Of a DNA stretch of 64,000 bases, positions 56,664 to 64,000 are shown piece by piece. Made by a program: the position numbers and the translations under genes. Source of the DNA: Priestia megaterium. GTDB taxonomy: Bacteria; Bacillota; Bacilli; Bacillales; Bacillaceae_H. The notes beneath the pieces are model-generated. The model saw only the letters and a list, made by a program, of their open reading frames with translations. It searched no databases and was not told the origin of the DNA. Each line of letters opens with the position of its first letter. Positions within the stretch are counted from its first letter, which is position 1. Where the stretch lies: positions 4,626,001-4,690,000 of the forward strand of contig NZ_CP085442.1 in NCBI RefSeq assembly GCF_023824195.1. The letters run 5' to 3'.

Positions 56664-57131
56664 CTACAAATTAAAATCGTTTGCACTATCATGATGCTGA
56701 TTTTGTTGATTATGATGATCCTGCTGATGATTGTTTCGTTTAAACATTTGCTGCACGCGTTCAATTGCTTGAGGGGCTGTATCTAAAATCTTTTCATATA
56801 AATGTGTACTTTCGTTAAGGTGAAGCATTTTAATTCCGCTTCCACTCACAATTAAAAAGGCAATTGGCGTAATTGATACACCGCCACCGCTACCTCCGCC
56901 AAATGGATGACCTGATTCTTGCTGATGCTGTCCCGGAGAAGATGGTGCATGCCCTTCTACTCCAAACTCGCTTCCGCCCGCTGCAAAACCAAAACCTACT
57001 TTTGAGACAGTTAAAATAACACTGCCATCAGGTGTTTCTACAGGATCACCAATGATTGTATTAACATCAATCATTTCCTTTAAATTTTCCATAGCTGTCG
57101 ACATTAAACTTTTAATTGGATGTTCTGCCAT
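56664..57131 (-). CDS. ytfJ: GerW family sporulation protein YtfJ
   Basis: This protein (155 aa) belongs to the GerW/YtfJ family, expressed in the forespore and linked to germination with L-alanine. The N-terminal domain has EHPIKSLMSTAMENLKEMIDVNTIIGDP and SVILTVSKVGFGFAAGGSEF; a Gly/Ser-rich stretch (GHPFGGGSGGGVSITPIAFLIV) follows. The C-terminus is a His/Gln/Asn-rich tail (KRNNHQQDHHNQQNQHH). The ATG follows AAGGAGG. It is 13 nt after ytfI. Confidence 0.92.
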   Translation of the reverse strand: MAEHPIKSLMSTAMENLKEMIDVNTIIGDPVETPDGSVILTVSKVGFGFAAGGSEFGVEGHAPSSPGQHQQESGHPFGGGSGGGVSITPIAFLIVSGSGIKMLHLNESTHLYEKILDTAPQAIERVQQMFKRNNHQQDHHNQQNQHHDSANDFNL

Positions 57132-57144
57132 TAAGATAACCTCC

Positions 57145-57843
57145 TTATGTTTTCACAGAGTGTGTCTTGTTCTTATTTGACGACTTCCATCTTTTGCGAC
57201 GCTTTTTGGACGTATGCCGCCAGTATCTCAAGGTCCGTAAACCTACTAGAATAGCTTGACCAACTCGAAAAGAAATTATGCACTCAAATACCGTTTCTGA
57301 CCAAAGATGTTGAAATACAGGAGTAACGCTCATTACAGGCATATCTTTTAGTTTCATATAACGGCTGATTATACCAACTATGCCCCCCTTTGCAGACCAT
57401 ACAGCCCCGGTAAGTACGCCTGTTAACGCAGCATCACCTAAGCCGAAACGGCTGTGCCATCTAATATCACTTACCGTCACTTTCTGTAAGAAACGACGAA
57501 AAATTTTATGAAAACCGACTACCTGTTCAAGGAATTGCTTCGCATTTTCTAACATACTTAGCCCGTCTTCTACAGAATAATCACTCCATGAATTCTCGTC
57601 TTCTTTTCCTTGATCACCCATTCCTTTCTTCTTTTCAACAAGCAAACGAGGAGAATCTTTTTTCACTTTCACTACCGGAATTTCATATGTATAGCGAATA
57701 AGACCAAACCAAGCCCTGAGTCTCACTCTGTAATAATCGTTATCTCGGACATGGTGAAGATCTACAAATAGCGTGATTTTTGTCCATACAATAAGTACAA
57801 TAACAATTAAAAGTGCTAGCAATATCCATAAAAGCCATAGCAC
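57145..57843 (-). CDS. ytfI: DUF2953 protein YtfI
   Basis: This protein (232 aa) has one N-terminal transmembrane helix (about 3-22, [19 protein letters not shown]), then DUF2953 features such as [16 protein letters not shown] and [25 protein letters not shown], and a very basic C-terminus. Function unknown; it pairs with ytfJ. The GTG at 57852 touches the ribosome binding site AAGGAG, and the GTG at 57843 is 8 nt away, so the latter is used. The repeat element copy 2 lies upstream. Confidence 0.85.
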   Translation of the reverse strand: MLWLLWILLALLIVIVLIVWTKITLFVDLHHVRDNDYYRVRLRAWFGLIRYTYEIPVVKVKKDSPRLLVEKKKGMGDQGKEDENSWSDYSVEDGLSMLENAKQFLEQVVGFHKIFRRFLQKVTVSDIRWHSRFGLGDAALTGVLTGAVWSAKGGIVGIISRYMKLKDMPVMSVTPVFQHLWSETVFECIISFRVGQAILVGLRTLRYWRHTSKKRRKRWKSSNKNKTHSVKT

Positions 57844-57909
57844 ATCCTTCACTCCTTCTTAGCTTCACATTATCTCCAAAACACAGAATATTAAACCTTA
57901 TGAAAACAA

Positions 57910-58252
57910 TAAAAAGAGGTTGAGATATAACGAAATGAATCCAATCTAAAGACGAACAAATGGGATACATGAGCTGAACCGCTTGTGACACCGCAGTTGA
58001 TTTCCGTGCAAGACTTCGCTTTCCGCGAGCGGTCGCTGAGCCTCCTCGTCGCATACGCTCCTGTGGGGTCTCACCTGTTCCGCTTTTCCCGGAGGAGTCT
58101 TCGCCTTGCCCTCCAATCAGCTGCTAGAAGGATCTAAACAAATGAAACCTACGTTTACCATAACAAAAAAAACGAACCACTAATCAAAAATCTTGATCAA
58201 TGGTTCGTTTTTCACTTCGTCTAAAATCCTTTTGTCCCAGCCTCTTTTTATT
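57910..58252 (-). repeat. Bacillaceae intergenic repeat, copy 2 (full length)
   Basis: This is a 343-bp element related to 44690-44953. The ends AAAAAGAGGTTGAGATA and TCCCAGCCTCTTTTT form imperfect terminal inverted repeats. It contains a GC-rich core (about 58014-58104: CGCTTTCCGCGAGCGG to CCCGGAGGAGTCTTCGCC) bounded by CTTCGC direct repeats, and a hairpin AAAACGAACCA/TGGTTCGTTTT (about 58166-58214). The right end abuts the yteJ stop codon. Read from yteJ, the hairpin plus T run is a terminator. Confidence 0.87.
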
Positions 58253-58754
58253 ATCTGCTTATTGTACCTTCATGTATGACAGTTGTATCTGCGTAGTAAT
58301 CATGGGCTCCTTGCTTCTTAGGTAAAAACGCAACTAATAAATAGCCAAGTAAAAAAACTGTTTTAGAAATATAACGTCCAACTCCTTCACGAAACAGCAC
58401 AACAGGCCAAGTTAAAGTGGAGTCTTTCAGCGATACTACTTTAAGCCCAAACACCATCTTTCCAAGCGTTTGTCCAAAATATTTGGTCATTAAAACAAAA
58501 TAACCATAAAAGATAATAACCGTTACAATCGTATAGGGAGAAAAAAATCCATCTCCTTGAGAAATACCTGCTAAATAGAAAATGGGCTTGATCAGCAGGG
58601 AGTTCAAGCTAGCTACCACAGCTAGATCCAAAAGATATGCCCAAAAGCGCATCCAAAAGCCTGCATAATGGAATTCGCTACTTATTGGAGTACTTACCGC
58701 TGGCTCATGTTTTATATTGTCGTTTGATTCGGTTGAATGAGACTGATTTTCCAT
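58251..58754 (-). CDS. yteJ: RDD family membrane protein YteJ
   Basis: This membrane protein (167 aa) has a polar N-terminus (1-35) and three or four helices of the RDD type, with YAGFWMRFWAYLLDLAVVASL carrying the R and D residues and KYFGQTLGKMVFGLKVVS. Function unknown. The ATG at 58754 follows GAGGTGGGAAC. It lies 11 nt after sppA; in B. subtilis the SppA-YteJ pair confers resistance to lantibiotics, with YteJ (SppI) inhibiting SppA. Confidence 0.88.
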   Translation of the reverse strand: MENQSHSTESNDNIKHEPAVSTPISSEFHYAGFWMRFWAYLLDLAVVASLNSLLIKPIFYLAGISQGDGFFSPYTIVTVIIFYGYFVLMTKYFGQTLGKMVFGLKVVSLKDSTLTWPVVLFREGVGRYISKTVFLLGYLLVAFLPKKQGAHDYYADTTVIHEGTISR

Positions 58755-58764
58755 GTTCCCACCT

Positions 58765-59775
58765 CTATTCTGCATATAAATACATCAGGCGCGGAGAGCT
58801 TGGCTGCGCAAATGTTTTTAACATTGCAGTGACTTGTTCATCTCCACCTATTACTTTTTGCATGCTCATTGAAAGCCAAGAAGGCAGTCCGAATCCTTGA
58901 TTGTATTGAATTACTTGTGCACCTTTTAACTTATAATCTTTCTCCATTCCTGTTACCGCATCTTCAAAATAACCTAGTTCATCGACTAGCTTCAGCTCTT
59001 TAGCCTGACGTCCATCGTACACTCGTCCATCTGCAATGGAACGCACTTTTTCTTTAGACAAGTGACGTCCCTCAGAGATAACATTGACGAAACCATCGTA
59101 CGAGTTGTCTACAAGTGTTTGCATAATTTCTTTTTCTTCTCCGGTCATTTCTCTTGTTGGAGACATAATATCTTTATGAGCCCCGCTTTTAATAACAACA
59201 GATTCTACTCCTAGTTTATCAGCCAGCTTGCCGTAGTTAACGCTTTGCATAATTACACCTAGTGAACCTGTTAAAGTGTCCGGGATTGCATAGATTTTAT
59301 TAGCAGCTGTTGAAATGTAATAGCCTCCTGAAGCAGCCATTGATCCCATTGAAATATACACTGGCTTTTTCGTGTCTTTCTTCAGCTCTTCAATTTTTTT
59401 ATGTATTTCAGCACTTTCAACGACGCCGCCGCCCGGTGAATTCACCTTAATAATGACTCCTTTAACTGCCTTATCATTTTTTGCAGCCTCTAGCTGCTTT
59501 AAAAATGCTTGGTGGTTATAACCATTTTGGGACATAAGCGGAGAGGAACCGCTTCCTGTATCTTGAATCGTTCCATTGACCTCTAGCACTGCAATTTTCT
59601 TAGCTGCATTCCCTTTTTCGATAACTGTTTCTGATAGTTCACTGTCGTCTCCTCCAAATATGCCTGCCAGACCGTCATCTTTTTCTTCTTTGACTGAAAA
59701 ACCAATATTAACAATCGCAGAAAAAATGAATAAGCAGGCCGCAATTAAAAGAGCAATCCACCTTTTTTTGTTCAT
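58765..59775 (-). CDS. sppA: Signal peptide peptidase SppA
   Basis: SppA (336 aa) is a membrane-anchored Ser/Lys protease that degrades leftover signal peptides. One N-terminal helix (5-26) anchors it outside the cell. The short-form S49 fold has the catalytic Ser in [22 protein letters not shown] and the Lys about 52 residues later in [16 protein letters not shown]. The clp-like [19 protein letters not shown] loop is intact. The ATG follows AAGGAGG. yteJ follows. Confidence 0.95.
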   Translation of the reverse strand: MNKKRWIALLIAACLFIFSAIVNIGFSVKEEKDDGLAGIFGGDDSELSETVIEKGNAAKKIAVLEVNGTIQDTGSGSSPLMSQNGYNHQAFLKQLEAAKNDKAVKGVIIKVNSPGGGVVESAEIHKKIEELKKDTKKPVYISMGSMAASGGYYISTAANKIYAIPDTLTGSLGVIMQSVNYGKLADKLGVESVVIKSGAHKDIMSPTREMTGEEKEIMQTLVDNSYDGFVNVISEGRHLSKEKVRSIADGRVYDGRQAKELKLVDELGYFEDAVTGMEKDYKLKGAQVIQYNQGFGLPSWLSMSMQKVIGGDEQVTAMLKTFAQPSSPRLMYLYAE

Positions 59776-59798
59776 GAAAATCCTCCTTTTTAGGTGTC

Positions 59799-59846
59799 AG
59801 AATTAAAAGATTATTCTTTTAATTCTTAAAGCAATAATGCTATAAT
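59799..59846 (+). promoter_or_regulatory. Palindrome and extended -10 promoter between sppA and the NAD kinase gene
   Basis: A perfect 12-bp inverted repeat, AGAATTAAAAGA-TTAT-TCTTTTAATTCT (59799-59826), lies in the divergent region. It is followed by an extended -10 TGCTATAAT (59838-59846) facing the NAD kinase gene. No T run follows, so the palindrome looks more like an operator than a terminator. Confidence 0.55.
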
Positions 59847-59924
59847 TATTGTAACAAACTTTTTTTAAAAAGTTTACTTTATCGCTAATATTTTACATAT
59901 CAGACAAACAAGGGGGAACTATCT

Positions 59925-60725
59925 ATGCCAAATCGTCGCAACGTTTATTTCTTTCATCCAAAAAACCAGGAAACAAAGGCGCTCGTAAGTCCACTTATTG
60001 AACTTGCAAAACAATATGACTTTCAAGTAGTAGACCATTTCGACAGCGCTAACATCATTGTAAGTATTGGCGGTGACGGAGCTTTCTTGCAGGCTGTCCG
60101 TCAATCTGGCTTTCGAGATGACTGCTTATATGCTGGTGTCACAACTTCAGATCAACTAAGCTTTTACTGCGATTTTCATATTGATGAAACGGATAAAATG
60201 ATTGAAGCTATTACGACAGAAAATATAGAAGTACGTCGATTTCCCGTTTTACAAACTCAAATTGATCAAGGAACTTCTTTTTATTGCTTAAATGAATGTT
60301 CTATTCGATCAGGTGTTATAAAAACACTCAGTCTAGATGTTTTTATTAATGAAAATCACTTTGAAACATTCCGTGGGGATGGGATGATTATTTCAACACC
60401 AACAGGCAGTACGGCTTATAATAAATCGGTAAGTGGAGCCGTAGTTGATCCGTTAATTCCTTGTATGCAAGTCAGCGAATTGGCATCGTTAAATAATAAT
60501 AACTATCGTACATTAGGATCTTCATTCATCCTAAGCGCTGAGCATACGCTCACTTTAAAACTATCCAATGACAACAACCACAATCCAATTATTGGAATAG
60601 ATAACGAAGCATTAAATGCACGTCAAGTTGATCAAGTTCAAATTCGTTTAAGCGACCGTCAAATTAAAACGGTTAAGCTAAAAGATAACTCTTTCTGGCA
60701 ACGAGTTAAGCGTACATTTCTATAA
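59925..60725 (+). CDS. ytdI: NAD kinase (second paralogue, YtdI type)
   Basis: The enzyme (266 aa) phosphorylates NAD to NADP. The conserved SIGGDGAFLQAVRQ motif (about 47-60) carries the catalytic Asp; NECSIRSG corresponds to the NE motif, and STPTGSTAYNKSVSGAVVDP to the conserved GSTAYN motif. Length equals that of B. subtilis YtdI (267 aa), one of two NAD kinases. The ATG follows AGGGGGAACTATCT. It is divergent from sppA. Confidence 0.94.
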   Translation: MPNRRNVYFFHPKNQETKALVSPLIELAKQYDFQVVDHFDSANIIVSIGGDGAFLQAVRQSGFRDDCLYAGVTTSDQLSFYCDFHIDETDKMIEAITTENIEVRRFPVLQTQIDQGTSFYCLNECSIRSGVIKTLSLDVFINENHFETFRGDGMIISTPTGSTAYNKSVSGAVVDPLIPCMQVSELASLNNNNYRTLGSSFILSAEHTLTLKLSNDNNHNPIIGIDNEALNARQVDQVQIRLSDRQIKTVKLKDNSFWQRVKRTFL

Positions 60726-60727
60726 TA

Positions 60728-60753
60728 AAAAGCGCCCTTGGGCGCTTTTTATT
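60728..60753. terminator. Bidirectional terminator
   Basis: AAAAAGCGCCC and GGGCGCTTTTT form a compact hairpin between convergent genes. Confidence 0.93.
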
Positions 60754-62341
60754 TTTGATATACAATTTCTCCACCAATAGCAGTCATCTGCACCTGTACC
60801 TCTGGAATATCATCTACAGAGATTTCAAACAAATCTCGTTCTAATACGGTAAAATCAGCTACATAGTCCTTTTGAATATATCCTTTTCTGTCCTCTTGAT
60901 GAATGGCCTGCGCGCTTCCTAATGTAAACAGCTGAACAGCTTCAAATACAGTGAGTCGCTCAGAAGGTATGTAAACGACCGAGCTGTTCGGAGAAGTTTT
61001 TCTAGAAACTGCTGCATGAATCGTTAACATGGGATTGATAGGTTCAATAGGAGCATCTGATCCTCCTGCACACATAACGCCCTCGTCCAATAACGTTTTC
61101 CACGCATAGCAATAGTCCAAATGCTCTTCTCCAATTTTTTCAATAACCCATGGAAAATCGCTGGCTAAAAACCGAGGCTGAATATCCAGCACAACCGGGA
61201 GCTTTTTTACACGATCAACTAAATCTTTTCGTAGAATTTGCGCATGAATAATACGATCTCTTTGCCCTGTTTGAGGAGGATATTGTTCAATGCTTTCTAC
61301 TACATATTGAAACGCTAAATCACCAATCGCGTGAATTGCAACGGTCATATTCAATTCTCTCGCTTTTCTCACTAGCTGTTTTAATTCATCTAGTGATTGA
61401 ATAGCTACGCCTCTTGTAGAAGGATCGCTTTTGTATGGAAAGCTTAAAAGGGCAGATTGACTGCCAAGCGAACCATCAGCAAAAATCTTCATTGGTCCTA
61501 TTTCAATAAAAGCGGATGTGTCTTTCTTTTCTTTAACGTATGTATACATATCATCTACAGCTTCATGATGAACAAGTAAATGAGCACGAAACAGCTGCTT
61601 TTCTTTATGAATAACGTCTTGAAATGCTTGATATGCACGCAAAAAGCCTCCATAATAATTTAAATCTTCCGTATGTCCACCCGTTAATCCGTGTTCAACA
61701 CAATCTTTAATAGCTACTGAAAGAGCTTGTCGAATGTATGCTTCTGATACTTGAGGAATATGAGCCGTTACTAATTCTTGCGCTTGATCAGCCAAAAAAC
61801 CGGTAGGATTTCCCACTTCATCCCTCTGGATAATACCTCCTTCCGGATCGCGTGTTTCAGCTGTAATCCCGGCTATTTTAAGAGCAGTCCCGTTTACTAC
61901 TAATCCGTGACGACAGACTCGCTTCAACATAATAGGATGTTCAGTTGAAAGCTGATCAAGATCTTGATACTGAATCAAAGAGGAATCTTCCCACTGATTT
62001 TCATCCCACCCTTCTCCAATTACCCATTCTCCTTTTGGTGTACTCTCTACTTTTTGCCGAACGCGCATCAGCACGTCTTCCCTAGAAGTAGCTTGAGACA
62101 AATCAAGCCTAAGGAGCTTTTCACCGTGACCAATTAAGTGAAGATGGCTATCTACAAAGCCCGGATACATTGGATATCCTTTGAGGTGTACTTCTTTGTC
62201 AATCTCGGCACCCCATTTGATTCTTAGATCTTCTTCTGCGCCTATATCTTCAATGAATCCTTTTTCAACATATACGCTTTCTACATGCTCATCTTCTTTT
62301 AGCATCGTATATATTTTGCCGCCGTAAAATAAAGTCCCCAT
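60749..62341 (-). CDS. ytcJ: YtcJ-like metal-dependent amidohydrolase
   Basis: This amidohydrolase (530 aa) of the YtcJ group (N-substituted formamide deformylase-like) has metal ligands in FVDSHLHLIGHGEKLL, catalytic positions in GGHTEDLNYYGG and KIFADGSLGSQSALLSFPY, His ligands in MTVAIHAIGDLAF and HAQILRKDLVDR, and the Asp in CAGGSDAPIEPINPM. Substrate unknown. ATG 62350 overlaps the ribosome binding site; ATG 62341, 9 nt after AAAGGAG, is preferred. Confidence 0.9.
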   Translation of the reverse strand: MGTLFYGGKIYTMLKEDEHVESVYVEKGFIEDIGAEEDLRIKWGAEIDKEVHLKGYPMYPGFVDSHLHLIGHGEKLLRLDLSQATSREDVLMRVRQKVESTPKGEWVIGEGWDENQWEDSSLIQYQDLDQLSTEHPIMLKRVCRHGLVVNGTALKIAGITAETRDPEGGIIQRDEVGNPTGFLADQAQELVTAHIPQVSEAYIRQALSVAIKDCVEHGLTGGHTEDLNYYGGFLRAYQAFQDVIHKEKQLFRAHLLVHHEAVDDMYTYVKEKKDTSAFIEIGPMKIFADGSLGSQSALLSFPYKSDPSTRGVAIQSLDELKQLVRKARELNMTVAIHAIGDLAFQYVVESIEQYPPQTGQRDRIIHAQILRKDLVDRVKKLPVVLDIQPRFLASDFPWVIEKIGEEHLDYCYAWKTLLDEGVMCAGGSDAPIEPINPMLTIHAAVSRKTSPNSSVVYIPSERLTVFEAVQLFTLGSAQAIHQEDRKGYIQKDYVADFTVLERDLFEISVDDIPEVQVQMTAIGGEIVYQK

Positions 62342-62408
62342 CGCCAACATCTCCTTTACTTTATAAAGCTTGATCTTCTCTCTCTATTATACGTGACAAA
62401 ACAAACAA

Positions 62409-62441
62409 GACAAAAGAGTGAGGTTTCCCTCACTCTTTTTA
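62409..62441 (-). terminator. Terminator of sspA
   Basis: AAAAAGAGTGAGG pairs with CCTCACTCTTTT around a short loop downstream of sspA. Confidence 0.91.
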
Positions 62442-62466
62442 GCCATCATTATTTAATTAATATGAC

Positions 62467-62655
62467 TTATTTACCACCAAGTTGTTGCTCAGCCATTTGA
62501 ACTAAGCGTTTAGTGATTTCTCCACCAACAGATCCGTTAGCGCGAGCTGTTGCTTCTGGTCCAAGATTTACACCGAATTCAGAAGCGATTTCGTATTTCA
62601 TTTGGTCGATAGCAGCTGCTGAACCAGGAGCTACTAATTTGTTTGTGTTTGCCAT
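62467..62655 (-). CDS. sspA: Alpha/beta-type small acid-soluble spore protein
   Basis: This SASP (62 aa) coats spore DNA and protects it from UV and heat. Both conserved blocks are present: the GPR protease site ([12 protein letters not shown], cleavage within EFGV) and the DNA-binding [23 protein letters not shown]. The start [18 protein letters not shown] matches my recollection of B. megaterium SASP-A. It has an AAGGAGGTG ribosome binding site and a sigma-G promoter directly upstream. Confidence 0.97.
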   Translation of the reverse strand: MANTNKLVAPGSAAAIDQMKYEIASEFGVNLGPEATARANGSVGGEITKRLVQMAEQQLGGK

Positions 62656-62679
62656 GTGTTTTCACCTCCTTGTTGAATA

Positions 62680-62710
62680 TAGATTGTGTCAAAACACATG
62701 GCATCATACA
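62680..62710 (-). promoter_or_regulatory. Sigma-G promoter of sspA
   Basis: TGTATG (62705-62710), an 18-nt spacer and CAATCTA (62680-62686) fit the sigma-G pattern (TGNATR, then CATNNTA with one swap). This matches forespore expression. Confidence 0.75.
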
Positions 62711-62743
62711 TTATTTTTTTGGTAATTTTATGAAATTTAACTT

Positions 62744-63955
62744 TTAAAACAAATCTTCTACGCTGTCTGCGGTATTTGTAGCCGAAGAAGCTGTCATCTC
62801 AAGCGTTTCTACATTATTTACCGCTTCTTGAATTAATGTTTCAAAATCATAAAATTGTTCGTATCGATTTATTTTTTCACGCTTTGGCTTAGTTTTTGGT
62901 GAGCTTGGCGTAAAAATTGTACAGCAGTCTTCATACGGTCGATTCGAAATTTCATGTGTATCAATTTTACGGGCAATTTCAACAATCTCCGTTTTATCCA
63001 TTGTCACAAGCGGACGCAAAATTGGCGTATTAGTCACTTCATTAATCGCATACATGCTCTCAACCGTTTGACTAGCTACTTGCCCTAAGCTGTCGCCAGT
63101 TACGATAGCTAACGATTCATTTTTTTCACGAATAAGGTCCGTAATTCGAAGCATCATACGGCGTGTAGAGGTCATGGTATAATTCTCTGGAATTTGTTTT
63201 TGAATCGCTTGCTGTACAGCTGTAAACGGTACAATGTGTAACTTTACTTTTTCGTGATAAGCGGTTAATTTTTGCGTTAAATCGATGACTTTTTGCTTAG
63301 AACGTTCACTTGTAAAAGGCGGACTGTAAAAATGAACCGCTTCTATTTCTAATCCGCGCTTCATGGCTAAGTATCCTGCAACCGGGCTGTCGATTCCTCC
63401 AGAAAGCATCAGCATCGCTTTTCCACTCGTACCAACTGGAAGACCTCCTGCTCCGCGATAATCAAAACATGTAATATACGTTGCTTCACTTCTCACTTCT
63501 ACTCGTACATTTACGCTTGGTTCTTTTACGTTTACCTGTAGATGCTCTGTATTTCGTAGAATATGACTTCCTACTGCATAATTTAATTCGTTTGTATCAA
63601 GAGGAAATTGTTTGTACGCTCTCCTAGTAGATACTTTGAATGTTTTTCCTTCTATATCAAATTCTTTCATTGCTTCTAACGCTGCTTCTTGAATCGCTTC
63701 AAGCTCATTTTCAACTTTTAATGCTAAACTAAAGCTTTGAATACCAAAGATTTGCTGAAGGCGTTCGATGATAGGCTCGTGATTTTCACCGTTTAAGTGA
63801 ATATACATGCGGTCTCTTGTGTATTTCACGTGAATATTTTGGAATGCACTAAGAGCCGTTACAATATTTTTTCTTAGCTGGGCAACAAATTTTTTTCTAT
63901 TTTGTCCTTTGGTTGAGATTTCTCCGTACCGAATTAAAATATGGTTATATATCAT
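62744..63955 (-). CDS. thiI: tRNA 4-thiouridine synthetase ThiI
   Basis: ThiI (403 aa) adenylates U8 of tRNA and transfers sulphur to make 4-thiouridine. It has an N-terminal ferredoxin-like domain (IYNHILIRYGEISTKGQNRKKF), the THUMP domain (about 60-165) and the PP-loop ATPase AMLMLSGGIDSPVAGYLAMKRGL. It lacks a C-terminal rhodanese domain, the usual Bacillus form. ATG 63955 is 8 nt from GAGGT and gives MIYNHILIRYGE; ATG 63961 is too close. It follows a cysteine desulfurase gene by a few bases, its likely sulphur donor. Confidence 0.95.
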   Translation of the reverse strand: MIYNHILIRYGEISTKGQNRKKFVAQLRKNIVTALSAFQNIHVKYTRDRMYIHLNGENHEPIIERLQQIFGIQSFSLALKVENELEAIQEAALEAMKEFDIEGKTFKVSTRRAYKQFPLDTNELNYAVGSHILRNTEHLQVNVKEPSVNVRVEVRSEATYITCFDYRGAGGLPVGTSGKAMLMLSGGIDSPVAGYLAMKRGLEIEAVHFYSPPFTSERSKQKVIDLTQKLTAYHEKVKLHIVPFTAVQQAIQKQIPENYTMTSTRRMMLRITDLIREKNESLAIVTGDSLGQVASQTVESMYAINEVTNTPILRPLVTMDKTEIVEIARKIDTHEISNRPYEDCCTIFTPSSPKTKPKREKINRYEQFYDFETLIQEAVNNVETLEMTASSATNTADSVEDLF

Positions 63956-63961
63956 AATCAT

Positions 63962-64000
63962 TTACCTCATTACTTTCTTTAGATCTTCAATTACTGTGAA
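63962..64000 (-). CDS. C-terminal end of a cysteine desulfurase (partial)
   Basis: Only the last 12 codons and the TAA stop are in the window, reading FTVIEDLKKVMR on the minus strand. The stop is next to the thiI start region. A NifS/IscS-like cysteine desulfurase is always upstream of thiI in Bacillus and feeds it persulfide, and the tail is compatible. The identification is by context. Confidence 0.6.
   Translation of the reverse strand, partial: FTVIEDLKKVMR

Noticed and set aside
57740..58054. A 104-codon ORF in repeat copy 2 overlapping ytfI.
   Set aside because: It translates repeat DNA out of frame with ytfI and has no start signal.
1..64000. CRISPR arrays, tRNA or rRNA genes, prophage and insertion sequences.
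   Set aside because: I looked for regularly spaced repeats, CCA-ended cloverleaf sequences, transposases and integrases and saw none; the T-box leaders mimic tRNA-related signals but are leaders.

Overview
This window looks like a chromosomal segment of a low-GC, endospore-forming Bacillaceae bacterium, most likely Priestia (Bacillus) megaterium. The evidence is the B. subtilis-like gene order from pheT to thiI, the spore genes (sspI, sspA, ytfJ, ytrH, ytrI, ytvI, ytaF, ytxC), and a 62-residue alpha/beta-type SASP that matches my recollection of B. megaterium SASP-A. Nearly all genes lie on the minus strand, so transcription runs mainly from 64000 towards 1. I see no tRNA, rRNA, CRISPR array, prophage or insertion sequence.

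Layout in window order. 1-11300 holds translation genes: pheST behind a T-box leader, an rRNA methyltransferase, sspI, an M42 peptidase, an all-alpha dUTPase, sigma-W-controlled ysdB, the infC-rpmI-rplT operon behind an L20 leader, and thrS behind a second T-box. 11300-26250 covers replication, repair and regulation: ytxC, dnaI, dnaB, nrdR, speD, gapB, coaE-ytaF-mutM-polA, phoPR and a MaoC-like protein. 26300-38700 is central metabolism: citZ-icd-mdh, ytwI, ytvI, fxsA, pyk, accDA, a GntR regulator and malic enzyme ytsJ. The pfkA gene expected between accA and pyk is not there. 38800-48980 holds dnaE, ytrHI, nrnA, ytpI, ytoI, ytkL, ald and several small unknown genes. 49130-64000 holds argGH, an EcsC-family gene, ackA, ytxK, tpx, ytfJ, ytfI, yteJ, sppA, an NAD kinase, an amidohydrolase, sspA, thiI and the last codons of a cysteine desulfurase.

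The most interesting material is in untranslated leaders. The speD (S-adenosylmethionine decarboxylase) mRNA has a strong promoter and a leader of about 150 nt. The leader contains a 17-codon upstream ORF ending Asn-Phe-Pro-Pro-Trp-stop. The Phe-Pro-Pro codons are an 8-nt perfect complement of the speD Shine-Dalgarno region. This looks like an undescribed polyamine-linked translational switch. The ald leader carries an intrinsic terminator with a competing antiterminator helix. The citZ leader also carries a terminator. The phoR-polA gap holds a candidate small RNA. A repeat family with three copies sits immediately after the stop codons of three minus-strand genes (ytoI, ytkL, yteJ) and appears to act as a mobile or convergent terminator module.

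Many start codons were moved from the longest ORF to the codon with a properly spaced ribosome binding site, including an AUU start for infC and GTG or TTG starts elsewhere. All functional names come from recognising protein families by eye; no database search was run.
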